NCBI GenBank assembly: GCA_017480345.1
Contig: JAFVAU010000025.1
Coordinates: 1-64,000 of the forward strand
Direction: 5' to 3'
From: Bacteroidales bacterium
GTDB taxonomy: Bacteria; Bacteroidota; Bacteroidia; Bacteroidales; UBA932
DNA length: 64,000 nt
A program made the position numbers and the translations under genes. Numbering within the stretch: position 1 is the first letter of the stretch; the number at the start of each line of letters is the position of its first letter. This document shows, in pieces, positions 52,160 to 61,692 of this stretch. The notes under the pieces were generated by a model. It was given only the letters and a program-made list of their open reading frames with translations, was not told where the DNA came from and did no database searches.

Positions 52160-53842
52160 TCAGTCCCGGTCATGCATCAGCAGTTTTACATACTCCTCTC
52201 CCACTTTTTCAGGCATGGACAGAAAAGCTTTCTTGTAACGCTTCTTTCTGGACCGAACCGCTTCATCCGTCATATTCATGATAAACCCCACCGATTTATT
52301 GGAAAAGCCCGCAAAGAACAATCCCAAAATCTGGAAATCTTCCTCATCGTAGCGAAGTACACCTGCATATTCCGTCCGCAACCGCTGAAGCACACCATGA
52401 TGCGTTTGGTCCAGTGTGCTTTCAATATAAGGAAGAAATTGTTCATCGTGCCTGAGCGCCCTCAATTCCCCCTGGAACTGGGCGATAATCTCCTCCTTCG
52501 TTGCATTTCCTTCTTTCTCCTCCCTCTTAGAGACCGCTTTGTCCGACCATGAAAAATACGTCTCGGACAAATTGCGCATTGTTCTCACCTTGTCCTGCAC
52601 AAAGGCCGCAATAATCAAATCCGTCTGCTCCTTACTGGATTTCAGCAGCTGAATATCGCGGGTCATGTCTTCCACCTTGCTCATCTCGGAATCTATCTGT
52701 CTTTTCCGGTTCCGTAATATCCACATCGATATAAAAAGAATGCCGCCCAGCACAAGGATGATGAGCGTATATAACAGTTTCTGCGAACGGGAACGGGCCT
52801 GCTCAAGTCTATATTGGTCTTCGAGATACGACTGCACAGCGTGAGCCGACGAGTGAGAAAGGATGTCTGCATAAGTCCGGTGCTGAATATCCTGCATGGA
52901 TACCAAATCTTCAAAAGCGTGCCGATAATCCTCTTTCATGGCAGCCCGCTCATTCGTTACCCCATAGTACACAATACTGTCCAGCCGGCTCTTCACATAC
53001 CGCTGCATTATATCCAGCAGTGCCACGGCCTGGGCATGGTTGCCTTGTTTTTGATGTATCAACACACATCTCCCCATACTGCCCAATGGAAGTCCATATC
53101 CGGAAGACTCTGCTTGCTCGTAATACTGCAAAGCGACATCGAACTGTTTTTCCGAATAAGCCAAGTCCGCTTTCAACAGGCGTAAATAATATTGCAGTCC
53201 CGCATCCTGCAAATATCGGCTCGCAGCAAAAAGCGAATCAACCATTGACGTGGCTTTTTCAAAACGGCCCGACGCCATGTATTGCCTCGCCACGTCCATC
53301 CGCGAATAATCCGCTGCAAGCGAATCCCCAGCACTGTCCAGAAACGCTACAGCTTGCTGGGCATACAGCAGCGCATCGTCATGGTTGTAATTCAGGGCGA
53401 ACAGTTCGCTGATACGCTGGCAGATATACCCACGCATGCCATCATCCCACAGCCGTTCCGCAGAGCGAAGCGCATCCAGGTAATGGGTTATAGCCTCGTT
53501 GTTCCTTCCTAGGCGGGATTCTACCCTGGCCAGGCAATAAGCGGCATGCATTCTCCTCTGCTCCGACCCGTGCTCATAATAATAATCGTACGACAGCCTG
53601 GCCACCGAGTCCGTTTCAGGCTTTATATCGCACCCTTCCATCGCCATGGAAAGAAGCAGCGCATACCTTGCCCGCTGGCTTTTCCGCCTCATCTCATCCG
53701 GCGTCACCTCCTTCAATACGACAAGCGCACTGTCTGCATTCCATGCAAGCAGTGCCTCTGCATCATCCAGCGCCTCACGGGACTCAGAGGCGCATCCCAT
53801 TAACAGCCCCAGCAGCCCCATGACAATGATAAACCTATTCAC
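52160..53842 (-). CDS. TPR lipoprotein with transmembrane helix and LuxR-like HTH
   Basis: A protein of 560 residues. A lipobox (LLMGC, Cys at about 17) starts it. TPR-like helical repeats (about 30-330; AAYCLARVESRLGRNNEAITHYLDAL) are followed by one transmembrane helix (about 362-382, LLYTLIILVLGGILFISMWIL), a coiled coil, and an HTH of LuxR/GerE type (about 505-550, LGLFFAGFSNKSVGFIMNMT). This is a one-component sensor layout common near Bacteroidota fimbrial genes: periplasmic TPR part and cytoplasmic DNA-binding part. The lipobox may be chance, since a lipid anchor and inner-membrane helix are unusual together. It overlaps the HTH-array gene by 8 bases. Confidence 0.7.
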   Translation of the reverse strand: MNRFIIVMGLLGLLMGCASESREALDDAEALLAWNADSALVVLKEVTPDEMRRKSQRARYALLLSMAMEGCDIKPETDSVARLSYDYYYEHGSEQRRMHAAYCLARVESRLGRNNEAITHYLDALRSAERLWDDGMRGYICQRISELFALNYNHDDALLYAQQAVAFLDSAGDSLAADYSRMDVARQYMASGRFEKATSMVDSLFAASRYLQDAGLQYYLRLLKADLAYSEKQFDVALQYYEQAESSGYGLPLGSMGRCVLIHQKQGNHAQAVALLDIMQRYVKSRLDSIVYYGVTNERAAMKEDYRHAFEDLVSMQDIQHRTYADILSHSSAHAVQSYLEDQYRLEQARSRSQKLLYTLIILVLGGILFISMWILRNRKRQIDSEMSKVEDMTRDIQLLKSSKEQTDLIIAAFVQDKVRTMRNLSETYFSWSDKAVSKREEKEGNATKEEIIAQFQGELRALRHDEQFLPYIESTLDQTHHGVLQRLRTEYAGVLRYDEEDFQILGLFFAGFSNKSVGFIMNMTDEAVRSRKKRYKKAFLSMPEKVGEEYVKLLMHDRD

Positions 53843-54989
53843 CTTTTACACCCTTTGACATTCTTCTCATCTTCTTTGCACATTCCCGCTTATGCCGTTC
53901 CCATATCTCCGGGAAATAGAAATACATTTTTTTTATAAGGGAACTGACAGGCACATGCCATTTCTCCGCCACATCCTTGGTAGGTTTCGATGGATGCGAA
54001 TTGATATACTCCGAAATAGGGAGATATTTATTGTATGTCTTCCGGGACACCAATTTTCCTGAAGGCAATCGCATCATGCCTGCCTGCGCCACTTCCAGCA
54101 CCCCGGGCTCATGCAACTTGAGCCATGCACTCAAGTTATAGACAGGGACACCTAAGGTCCGTGCGGCCTCAGCAATAGTCTTCCCGGCCGTTATCAGTTC
54201 AATGGCAGGCATATACTTTATGCGAGCCTGAGCACTTCTGGAACGATTCACCTTGGGTGTCAGCCGTTTCTCCTCACGCTGGCGCTTTACCCTTTCCAAC
54301 CGTTGTTCCATCAAGGGCCGGTGCCAACGGGCAAGATAATTCCTGAGATTGTGCTCAGCAATATCACAGCGCTCGGCAATCTCCGTCACAGGAAGGTCTG
54401 TAGTCCTATACATCTCCACAGCCGGAGCATAGCGTTCCGCCACATCCGGCCTGGGCACCCGAATCCCGCCCTTTGCTGTGAAATCCCCCACCACAAGCGG
54501 CTTCATCAATGCATCGCTGCGTACCAGCATCCGCGCATCGGCAATGTCCTTGTGGTAAAAAATCAGATGCTGCTGCAGGCCCTGATAGGAAACCTCCGTC
54601 CGGGAGGCCGCCTCCCGCACCGTAATGGCCGGATCGCGCAGCAGTTCTATCGCATGGGCATATCGCTGGACCGTCTTTTGCTTCAATCCGATATTGCCGT
54701 TCTCCTTAAAACCAAGTTTTGCCCGCAGTTCCCGCCTGTTCACAAGAACGTCCGGGAAATGGCGTTTCAACTGATTCCGGAAAGGCTCCGGTTTCAGACC
54801 ATACATCCGCGCTATCTCGGTAATGGTCAAGGACAGGTTGTCGATACTTTTACACGCAAGAATGGCATCCCGGTACTTAGCCTCCGTCTCAGGATGCTGC
54901 CCATACCGGGCCTGATAGCGGAAAACCGCCTGTTCCCGCTGTACTTCACTCGCTTCTGCAAGCGCAACATCTCTTTGATATCTGCTCAT
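53835..54989 (-). CDS. Protein built of about five tandem HTH-like repeats
   Basis: A protein of 384 residues with no enzyme domain. Repeats start near residues 38, 108, 190, 257 and 322. Each opens with a (K/R/N)-Y-x-x-A or similar, has a T-(I/V)-x-(E/D)-x-A helix, and a second helix ending in (L)-x-x-(Y/W/F)-(L/F). Examples are YAHAIELLRDPAITVREAAS, YAPAVEMYRTTDLPVTEIAE and YMPAIELITAGKTIAEAART. Homeodomain-like or Psq-type HTH repeats are the best reading, so it may bind a long DNA site. Flanked by a sensor and an unknown protein in one operon (overlaps of 8 and 4 bases). Confidence 0.6.
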   Translation of the reverse strand: MSRYQRDVALAEASEVQREQAVFRYQARYGQHPETEAKYRDAILACKSIDNLSLTITEIARMYGLKPEPFRNQLKRHFPDVLVNRRELRAKLGFKENGNIGLKQKTVQRYAHAIELLRDPAITVREAASRTEVSYQGLQQHLIFYHKDIADARMLVRSDALMKPLVVGDFTAKGGIRVPRPDVAERYAPAVEMYRTTDLPVTEIAERCDIAEHNLRNYLARWHRPLMEQRLERVKRQREEKRLTPKVNRSRSAQARIKYMPAIELITAGKTIAEAARTLGVPVYNLSAWLKLHEPGVLEVAQAGMMRLPSGKLVSRKTYNKYLPISEYINSHPSKPTKDVAEKWHVPVSSLIKKMYFYFPEIWERHKRECAKKMRRMSKGVKGE

Positions 54990-55507
54990 TTTCCCTCCTT
55001 CTCTTTCTGCCGACTGGCTTTATTCACCATATCTTTCAGCACCAGTACTAACTCCCTGCAATTCTCATCCGAAGCATTCTCTATATCAAAACTATCCACC
55101 TTCGCCCATAGTTCGACATACAACCGTTGCATTTCCCGGGAAGACTTTCGTTCTGAACCAACCAGGACCACGGAACGTTGAACCGCAGTTCGGTTGGAAT
55201 CCCTCCACTTGTAGAAGGCAATGATATCCATGTTCATTCCCGCTGAAACCATAACCTGGTCTTTCGTCCGCGTCACCGTCTTGAACGGCTGGAGCAGGTT
55301 CTCCAAGTCCTCCTCGGAAAACGAATAATAAACCATCCGGATACCGTCCGAACTAAGAACCTGATAGTTGCGGTCCGGTTTAAAGAGCACCGAAACAAAC
55401 CACGCCGAACGCTCAAAGGCATAATACCGCTCGCCATCCTTGTAGAAGTCCACCCGTGAAGTGTTCGCCACTTCGCGACTACGGATATGTGCATAATCAA
55501 GCGCCAT
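54986..55507 (-). CDS. Hypothetical protein, 173 residues
   Basis: Not recognised. Charged and soluble, with aromatic-rich beta segments (RYYAFERSAWFVSVLF, IRMVYYSFSEEDLENLL) and a helical C-terminus ending NKASRQKEKEGK. No signal peptide. First gene of the group of three in front of the fimbrillin-like genes, overlapping the HTH-array gene by 4 bases. Confidence 0.55.
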   Translation of the reverse strand: MALDYAHIRSREVANTSRVDFYKDGERYYAFERSAWFVSVLFKPDRNYQVLSSDGIRMVYYSFSEEDLENLLQPFKTVTRTKDQVMVSAGMNMDIIAFYKWRDSNRTAVQRSVVLVGSERKSSREMQRLYVELWAKVDSFDIENASDENCRELVLVLKDMVNKASRQKEKEGK

Positions 55508-55531
55508 AGGGTCAGATATTCTTTATCAAAA

Positions 55532-55603
55532 GGGTCGGCAGGCAGAGTAGTGGGTTGTGTGCGTGAATAGTAGAAGAAAATCTGGAATTTGCACTGCCGA
55601 CCC
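55532..55603 (-). other. Inverted repeat after the last fimbrillin-like gene
   Basis: GGGTCGGCAG (55532-55541) and CTGCCGACCC (55594-55603) are perfect 10-base arms around a 52-base loop. No T-tract follows clearly; a processing or folding element is possible. Confidence 0.5.
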
Positions 55604-55614
55604 GGAATAGGAAA

Positions 55615-56586
55615 TTACAGGTTTGCCGAGAAATCGGGAGTCTGATACGCCGGATCCAAGGTTATGTTAAACACGCCCTCGTCCGTGAATACATTGCCCA
55701 CAATCTGGGTACGATAATTACCGCGCACAGGCACATTCGCAATCTCGCGGGTCGAGGCAAACGAATTACCGTTCTGCGTGCCGGAAATGCTCATGCTCAC
55801 CTGGGAAAGGGTTGTCGTGGAGCTCGCGTCGGCAAGGACATACACCATGCCCATATACCGGACCGGCGTAGCTCCCGGGAAATCCGCATCGCTCACCGTA
55901 AGCGTACCGCTGCCCGCAGCACTGCCCATATACGTATTGGGCTGGAAACTCACATCCACAGGAGTCCCCACAAGGCCGGTGAGAAGGTTCAGCACCGACG
56001 GTGCCTGCTTCACGCTGATGGCTGTTTTCAGTGTTGCGTCAAACTTCACCTGGGAAGCTTCCGCCGCCTGATAATCCGCCTTGGCCGACCCAAAATTGAT
56101 TTGCGCAAAAGGACGGGTAAGCGTCACCGGCTGGGTGAAAGCCCCGCTCACCGTATAATCATTGACGCGGGCATAGAAAGCATCCGAGGCATCGGCATTC
56201 GTCAGCATGGTCGAGTAATCAATGGTAATGGTCTTCTTGTCCGCCGCATAAGCATACGTACCGCTCTTCTGGGCAAAGAACACAAAGTTATACTTCACAT
56301 TGTTCAGCAGGCGCATACGGACATTGTAGTGCGTCTGGTCAGTTTTGGTGACGGTGGGGACAACAGTGGACAGGTAACTGCCTGCCGCGTCATAGACAAA
56401 CACATCCAGGGCGTCGATAAGCGAGGCCTCGCTGACACCGTCGACTTTGGTGGAAGGATTTTGGGCCAAGTTTACGGTAAAGGTAACTTCGGCCTCTTTA
56501 GCGCTGCCTGCATGCTTGTTGCAGGAGGCGGCCAGCATGCCGGCCATTGCCAGCAGTGCAAGGGAAAAGATGGATTGGTACTTCAT
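55615..56586 (-). CDS. Fimbrillin-like lipoprotein (DUF6562 type) 1
   Basis: A protein of 323 residues with a lipobox AAASC. The repeated family features are EVTFTVNLAQNPSTK near the start, TLTRPFAQINFGSAKA (about 165) and VPVRGNYRTQIVGNVFT near the C-terminus. Exported to the outer surface and probably processed to a pilin or surface adhesin subunit. The start at 56586 is set by the signal peptide. Last of four related genes in one direction. Confidence 0.8.
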   Translation of the reverse strand: MKYQSIFSLALLAMAGMLAASCNKHAGSAKEAEVTFTVNLAQNPSTKVDGVSEASLIDALDVFVYDAAGSYLSTVVPTVTKTDQTHYNVRMRLLNNVKYNFVFFAQKSGTYAYAADKKTITIDYSTMLTNADASDAFYARVNDYTVSGAFTQPVTLTRPFAQINFGSAKADYQAAEASQVKFDATLKTAISVKQAPSVLNLLTGLVGTPVDVSFQPNTYMGSAAGSGTLTVSDADFPGATPVRYMGMVYVLADASSTTTLSQVSMSISGTQNGNSFASTREIANVPVRGNYRTQIVGNVFTDEGVFNITLDPAYQTPDFSANL

Positions 56587-56612
56587 ATAGATATCATTTA
56601 AACGTTTCAAAA

Positions 56613-56680
56613 AAAGACCGGCAGCTCCGCGTGGTGGTGGGTAAAACGTTGTGGTGGTAGGTGCTTCGCCACCGGTCTTT
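56613..56680 (-). other. Inverted repeat between fimbrillin-like genes 1 and 2
   Basis: AAAGACCGG (56613-56621) and CCGGTCTTT (56672-56680) are perfect arms with a 50-base loop; similar CCGG hairpins occur in the other gaps. Confidence 0.5.
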
Positions 56681-56732
56681 GGGATATTATAGTTTTGCGT
56701 ATACCTCCGTCTGGTCAATGCTGAAAGGAAGT

Positions 56733-57704
56733 CTACAGGTTGATTCCATAATCACTGCCGCTGAAGTTCTGGTCCACGGTTATGTTGAAGTTGCCCGAAA
56801 CGGTAAATACATTGCCGAGGATATTGGTGCGGTAGTTCCTTCGGACAGGGACGTTAGGGACCGGACGGATAAGATTCACATCGGCGCTGTGCTGCTTGGT
56901 ATAAATGGAAAGCTCCAGGTTTTGCGTATCGGCATCAGGCATGGCCAGCACATAGGCCATGGCAGCGTAATCGTACTTGACACCGTCCACCGTGAGAAAC
57001 TCGCCGGCATTCCCGGGGTAGGAGGCCTTGGTCATCGTAATTTCCTCCGCTCCTTCTACCGAGCCGTCCAGCAGGTTGAGTTTGTTGGGCACCCTGATTT
57101 TATAACCGGTAGTGAGCGTATTGTCAATCAGAATGCCGGACTTGGAGGCAGCGTAAAAATCACCGCCTTCGCGGTTATTGGAGGCATCCAGCGTAACGGG
57201 AGCGCCTACGTTGATTTGGGCGAAGGGACGCCGCAAGGTGATGGACGTGGTGAAAGGTCCGGTAACCTCAGCAAGGGGCTCATGCCAATAGAAAGCATCC
57301 CAGCCATCGGAGTTCATCATCTCCGCAGGGGCGATGGTGAGACTCTTTTTGTCCTCTGAGAATTTGGACGTATACTGACCGTCCTTCTGCGCCCAGAACA
57401 CAAACTGATACTTGATACCTTTTACAAGGTTCACCGATACGGTAGCCGCGAAGCCGCTCACCGGGACCGTCTGGTCCAAGTCCAGGTGTTTGCCGTTTTG
57501 GTCATACGCCATGAACAGCAGTTTGTCGGCTTGCGTGCCGTCGCTGATAGCCTTGGTGGCCATGCCGACAGGCAACTGCACCGTAAAGGTGGCCTGCACG
57601 GCGGGGCCACCCTCGCCGCGCAGGCCCGGACCGGTCTCCTTGTTGCAGGAGGCCATAAGGGCAAGGGCTCCGAGGCCAGCCAATGTGTAGAGAAGTTTAC
57701 GCAT
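56733..57704 (-). CDS. Fimbrillin-like lipoprotein (DUF6562 type) 2
   Basis: A protein of 323 residues with a lipobox ALMASC. It has RRPFAQINVGAPVTLD and VPVRRNYRTNILGNVFTVSG, the conserved ends of the family. The signal peptide MRKLLYTLAGLGALALMASCN is nearly identical to that of gene 3, so the two genes share recent ancestry there. Same length as gene 1. Confidence 0.8.
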   Translation of the reverse strand: MRKLLYTLAGLGALALMASCNKETGPGLRGEGGPAVQATFTVQLPVGMATKAISDGTQADKLLFMAYDQNGKHLDLDQTVPVSGFAATVSVNLVKGIKYQFVFWAQKDGQYTSKFSEDKKSLTIAPAEMMNSDGWDAFYWHEPLAEVTGPFTTSITLRRPFAQINVGAPVTLDASNNREGGDFYAASKSGILIDNTLTTGYKIRVPNKLNLLDGSVEGAEEITMTKASYPGNAGEFLTVDGVKYDYAAMAYVLAMPDADTQNLELSIYTKQHSADVNLIRPVPNVPVRRNYRTNILGNVFTVSGNFNITVDQNFSGSDYGINL

Positions 57705-57738
57705 AATTAATCAGTTTTTAAACATTTGTGTCCGGAAC

Positions 57739-57764
57739 TCACCGGTCCGGTCAGGGACCGGTGA
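57739..57764 (-). other. Short stem between fimbrillin-like genes 2 and 3
   Basis: TCACCGGTCC (57739-57748) and GGACCGGTGA (57755-57764) with a 6-base loop. No strong T-tract; partial attenuation or mRNA processing is possible. Confidence 0.55.
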
Positions 57765-57778
57765 ATTAAAAAGTTTAG

Positions 57779-60700
57779 CTATTCGGTGGGAATCAAATCT
57801 TGATTCGACTTATTGCAATGCAAAGTTTCGTACGTATTATTATCCTTGATTGCGTTATACTGTGTCAGGTTCAAAGTGCACAGCAGGCGAAGGAAGGCCT
57901 GGCCGGTAGCTATATTCCCCGTAACCTCTACTGTTTTTTCGGACATGTCACCCATCCCCTCAGCCAGGCACAGGACGCCGTATTCATCACTGATACCGGA
58001 GAAGGTGTTATTCTTGACAACGACACTTTCCGGGGCCGGAGAATTGGTGTGGATGCCCCGCTGACAATTTGTGAAGGTGCAACCCTCGACGGTGAATTCT
58101 TTGGCCCGGTTCTGGTGGATGGCGTATCGTCCCGAAAGGTCACTGAACGTACAGTTCTTCACGACCATGCTTTGGGGAGGATAGGCGTCGCTTCCCAGAT
58201 AACCCCAGCTGCTAAGGCCTGTATTGTCGGTAAAGGTGCAGTCCTCAAAGCTGATATCCATCGCCGTGGCATATACTTCGCCGGTGTTCAGCGGCGTTGT
58301 GCCATCGTCCGCATCATGATTATAAGTAAAGGTCACATGCTTGACGGAAACGGAAGAAATACCGTTGATTCGCTCGCCGGTGCCCCTGCCAAGATAAAAC
58401 TGGGCGGTATTATTATTCCGTATGCTTCGCTCGCTGGCGCTCAGGATGACAAACACGTTTTTCCCGGTCCCGTCATAAACGCCGTTTGCTGCAAGCAGCT
58501 GCTCATTGAACTCGGTGAAAGTCAGGAATGTGCCTTCCACGACCTCCCATGTGGACTCGCCGATTTTCCTGGCGCCGTAGCCCTCTGCCACGTAGGCGGA
58601 AGGATCCTGTGAGAAGGTGCCGCCGGTGATGGAGATGGAAGCGTTGCTGGGGGTAAAGAGCGGTTTCCCCTCGTCAACGGTGAATGTACCGCCGGAGATG
58701 CTCATGGCAGCAATCGGCTGCGTGCCTTCAGCACCCCAGGCACTGGCTTTCAGCGTCCCATTGAAACTGCCTCCCGTGATGTTGATTGCCGATGCGCCGG
58801 CATATCCCGGCTCCCAGGTGTTGTTGTCCATATTGACTGCGGCTTCGGTTCCTTCGAATGAACCTCCGTTGATATTGATGGTGCCACCGGAAGAGAACAG
58901 AAAGACTCCGTACTTTGCCTTGTAAGTACCACTGTTGACTGTCAAAGTATATCCATTTGATGTGCTTAGAGCCGATGTCAACCAGGGCCATCTGGAATCC
59001 ATGTTCAGCGGTTCCTGGGTTTGGGCTATAACAGAGCAATCCGTATAAGTGGAGTTCCCCGTATAAAAACCGGTAGGGCAATACTCGCCGTTGTACGTGA
59101 TATTCTTACACTCAGCAGTTACGCCAGCACAGCTAAACATTGCGTTTTGAGCCACTGCAGTAGAGTGATTTATAATATCGGTGTTCTTAATAGAAAGACT
59201 GTTGGAATTACCATTATTATAGATAATGCAACCGACCGGGCCATCTGTCAAAATGATATGGCAATCTTCTATTTCGAAGGTTTGGGAAGACTGATTGTAA
59301 CGCAACAACGCAGCACTGTCCGTCGCGCCCTCCAAGGTAATTCCCTTTAATACGACCTTCTGCCCAGAAGCAGACATTCTGACAAAACCGTAACTGCTGA
59401 CATTCGTGGAAGGAATGTAGAGCTTTCCGCCACCGAGTTCTCCGCTGTCGATGATTTTCATCGTGATGTTCATCGCACTCAAATCAAGCATGCGCGCCTG
59501 CGAAACATTGTTGGTAATCGTTTTCCCGTTCAGGTTCAGTGTCAGACTGCACGCAACCGGGATATAGCTATCGACCTCGCAATCGGCAAGGAGGATGATC
59601 TCGTCATCGGTCTGGGCGACGTCGAAGGCTTCGGCCAGGGAGGTGTATTTGACTTCGCCGATGGCGGCTACGTACTTCTTGATATCGCCTTCAATCGCTG
59701 CGCCTTCGGCTGTTTCGATTGTGGCATCATCGGACGTTTCGGTATTGACTGTGACATCCTCTTCAACCGCTTCGATGGTAACAGAGGAAGGGATGCTTTG
59801 GGCGGGGTCCTCGGAAGCAGATGCGCCGGAAGCCGTTACTACGCAGTTGTCATTGGCCGTGAGCGCAATGGCGCCGCCATTGGTTGCATTAACCATGGAA
59901 CCATTGGCTCCTTCGTCAATGATGACGGTGGAAGATACGCTGCTGCCATCTTCGGCAACGGAGGTGCCGTCGGCCGTCACGGTGCAGGGCACGGAGGCTT
60001 TTACGTAGATGACGCCGCCGTTCTGGGCCTTGGCGGTGGAGTTGTTGGCGCCATCCATGACATACACTGCTATTTTCTTTTCTGTTGCCTCTACGTCAAT
60101 GTGGTCCTTGGGCTGCTCGACAACGACGTCGGACTTGGCGTTCAGCTCAATCCGCTTAATTGCCGCTTCTTTGGAAACGAATACCTGAACGGGATTCTCC
60201 CCGTCAGCCGTAGCACCCGATTGAACATCTACCTTGGCAACCGTACCTGCAATAAGAGCATTACCCTTGAGGATATTCACTGTACTTACAGTGGCTCCCT
60301 CCTGGATTTCCAAGGTGCTGTCACTGGTGTGGAGAGAAGTGGTGTTGATGACAGAGCCTCCAAGGATGGTCACGTGGGTGGAGGTGATTTCTCCGCTCAG
60401 CGCCGAGAGAGAAGGAGCATAAATCTCTACAGTGGCAGGCTTGTTTGTGGCACCATCGGGATAAGCCAGGGTCAAAGTTTCGCCGTAAGAGGCCGTAATC
60501 CGGATTTGGACACGTCCTGCATAATCGGGAAGAACGATGGAGCCGGGAGTTCCTTCGATAGCGGTTAGTGTCACCACCTCGGGATTCACATCGCCATTAT
60601 CGGAATTATCCGCAAACTTCTCAAAATACGCATTCAACGCCGCAACGCTTCCAAAGGCAGGGCCGATGAGCTTGTTATAGTCCACAGCGGCAAAACCAGG

Positions 60701-61615
60701 AACCGTCTGCACCGTAAAGGTAAAGTCACTGGTGAAGAGTTTGCCCAGGATGTTGGTGCGGTAGTTGCGTTTCAGCGGAACATTGGCAACTTTACGGGTG
60801 ATGGGATACTCCTGCGTATTTGCCGCATTCGCGCTTTTGGCCGTCACATTCAGCGTGGCGGTTACATTGGACTGGTTCTCTTTGGCGACAAGGGCATACA
60901 CCATGGCGACGCGGTCGTAGCCATCCACAAACTTGGGACTTTCCGCAGGAACACGGGCCGATTGCGTAAATGTTACTTCTCCAGCCGTTCCGGTGACTTC
61001 TTCATTGAGCACATTCATCTCAGAGTAAATTCCGGTGAGTTTCACGCCCGTCAACATTGTCTCCGTATTGATGGAAAACCCCGCCTCCGTAAGGTCAGAT
61101 GCACCGAAGTTCACCTGCGCCAGCGGACGTTGCATCGTCTCGGGCTTGGAGAACGACTCCTCCACCTTGAACTTGTCCTGCACAAAGAAGAAATCGGCGT
61201 CATCGCTGTTGGCAGCCAGTTTCCCATAGTCAATGGAAATCATGCCTGTAGCAGGAGTAAAAGTACAGAAGCCATTGTCGGAAGCACTCTTGGCAATGAA
61301 CACAAACTGATAAGTCAGGTCCTTGATGACCTTCATGCTCACCGTCCAAGTGAGGCCGACACGGCTTTTGTCCGCACTCTCGGAAAGGGCCTGAAGGTAG
61401 TTTTTCTGCTCATCGTACACGGCAACAATCAAATCGGTGGCTTTTGTGCCATCGCCGATGTCAGCCTTTGTGGCCACGCCCTCCGGGGCAGCAACGGTAA
61501 AGGTGGCGGTCACCACCTCCCCTTCCGGGGAAGCAGCACGCTCAGCCTCCTTGTTACAGGAAGCAAACAGGGCGAGGGCGCTCAGCCCGGCCAATGTGTA
61601 GAGTAACTTTTTCAT
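57779..61615 (-). CDS. Large surface lipoprotein: fimbrillin-like domain plus beta-helix
   Basis: A protein of 1278 residues with a lipobox ALFASC. Residues about 25-325 are fimbrillin-like (RPLAQVNFGASDL; VPLKRNYRTNILGKLFTS). A repeat-containing linker follows (IVLPDYAGRVQIR, LEIQEGATVSTVNILKGNALIAG). From about 650 comes a right-handed beta-helix rich in Asn ladders and GGSF-type turns (SINITGGSFNG, ISGGTFTVDE). One palindromic repeat encodes VILSASERSI near residue 1055. Expected on the outer surface for adhesion or glycan binding. The start at 61615 is set by the signal peptide. The linker shares a near-identical block with the next gene. Confidence 0.75.
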   Translation of the reverse strand: MKKLLYTLAGLSALALFASCNKEAERAASPEGEVVTATFTVAAPEGVATKADIGDGTKATDLIVAVYDEQKNYLQALSESADKSRVGLTWTVSMKVIKDLTYQFVFIAKSASDNGFCTFTPATGMISIDYGKLAANSDDADFFFVQDKFKVEESFSKPETMQRPLAQVNFGASDLTEAGFSINTETMLTGVKLTGIYSEMNVLNEEVTGTAGEVTFTQSARVPAESPKFVDGYDRVAMVYALVAKENQSNVTATLNVTAKSANAANTQEYPITRKVANVPLKRNYRTNILGKLFTSDFTFTVQTVPGFAAVDYNKLIGPAFGSVAALNAYFEKFADNSDNGDVNPEVVTLTAIEGTPGSIVLPDYAGRVQIRITASYGETLTLAYPDGATNKPATVEIYAPSLSALSGEITSTHVTILGGSVINTTSLHTSDSTLEIQEGATVSTVNILKGNALIAGTVAKVDVQSGATADGENPVQVFVSKEAAIKRIELNAKSDVVVEQPKDHIDVEATEKKIAVYVMDGANNSTAKAQNGGVIYVKASVPCTVTADGTSVAEDGSSVSSTVIIDEGANGSMVNATNGGAIALTANDNCVVTASGASASEDPAQSIPSSVTIEAVEEDVTVNTETSDDATIETAEGAAIEGDIKKYVAAIGEVKYTSLAEAFDVAQTDDEIILLADCEVDSYIPVACSLTLNLNGKTITNNVSQARMLDLSAMNITMKIIDSGELGGGKLYIPSTNVSSYGFVRMSASGQKVVLKGITLEGATDSAALLRYNQSSQTFEIEDCHIILTDGPVGCIIYNNGNSNSLSIKNTDIINHSTAVAQNAMFSCAGVTAECKNITYNGEYCPTGFYTGNSTYTDCSVIAQTQEPLNMDSRWPWLTSALSTSNGYTLTVNSGTYKAKYGVFLFSSGGTININGGSFEGTEAAVNMDNNTWEPGYAGASAINITGGSFNGTLKASAWGAEGTQPIAAMSISGGTFTVDEGKPLFTPSNASISITGGTFSQDPSAYVAEGYGARKIGESTWEVVEGTFLTFTEFNEQLLAANGVYDGTGKNVFVILSASERSIRNNNTAQFYLGRGTGERINGISSVSVKHVTFTYNHDADDGTTPLNTGEVYATAMDISFEDCTFTDNTGLSSWGYLGSDAYPPQSMVVKNCTFSDLSGRYAIHQNRAKEFTVEGCTFTNCQRGIHTNSPAPESVVVKNNTFSGISDEYGVLCLAEGMGDMSEKTVEVTGNIATGQAFLRLLCTLNLTQYNAIKDNNTYETLHCNKSNQDLIPTE
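58418..58450. repeat. In-frame palindromic repeat in a fimbrillin-like gene
   Basis: On the minus strand GTCATCCTGAGCGCC, then AGCGAGCGAAGCATACGG. It encodes VILSASERSIR in the beta-helix part. It belongs to the same GTCA... family as the traG types. Confidence 0.65.
60145..60598. repeat. 454-base repeat, copy A
   Basis: Nearly identical to 63422-63875 (offset 3277), with about nine differences by eye. It encodes part of the linker, including TLEIQEGATVSTVNILKGNA. Confidence 0.85.
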
Positions 61616-61692
61616 AAAGTTTTTTGTGTTTTTACGGGAGGAATCTCTACCCCCATTGTTAAAAATTAAATTGTTTTGTTTTCTTTTGGTAC

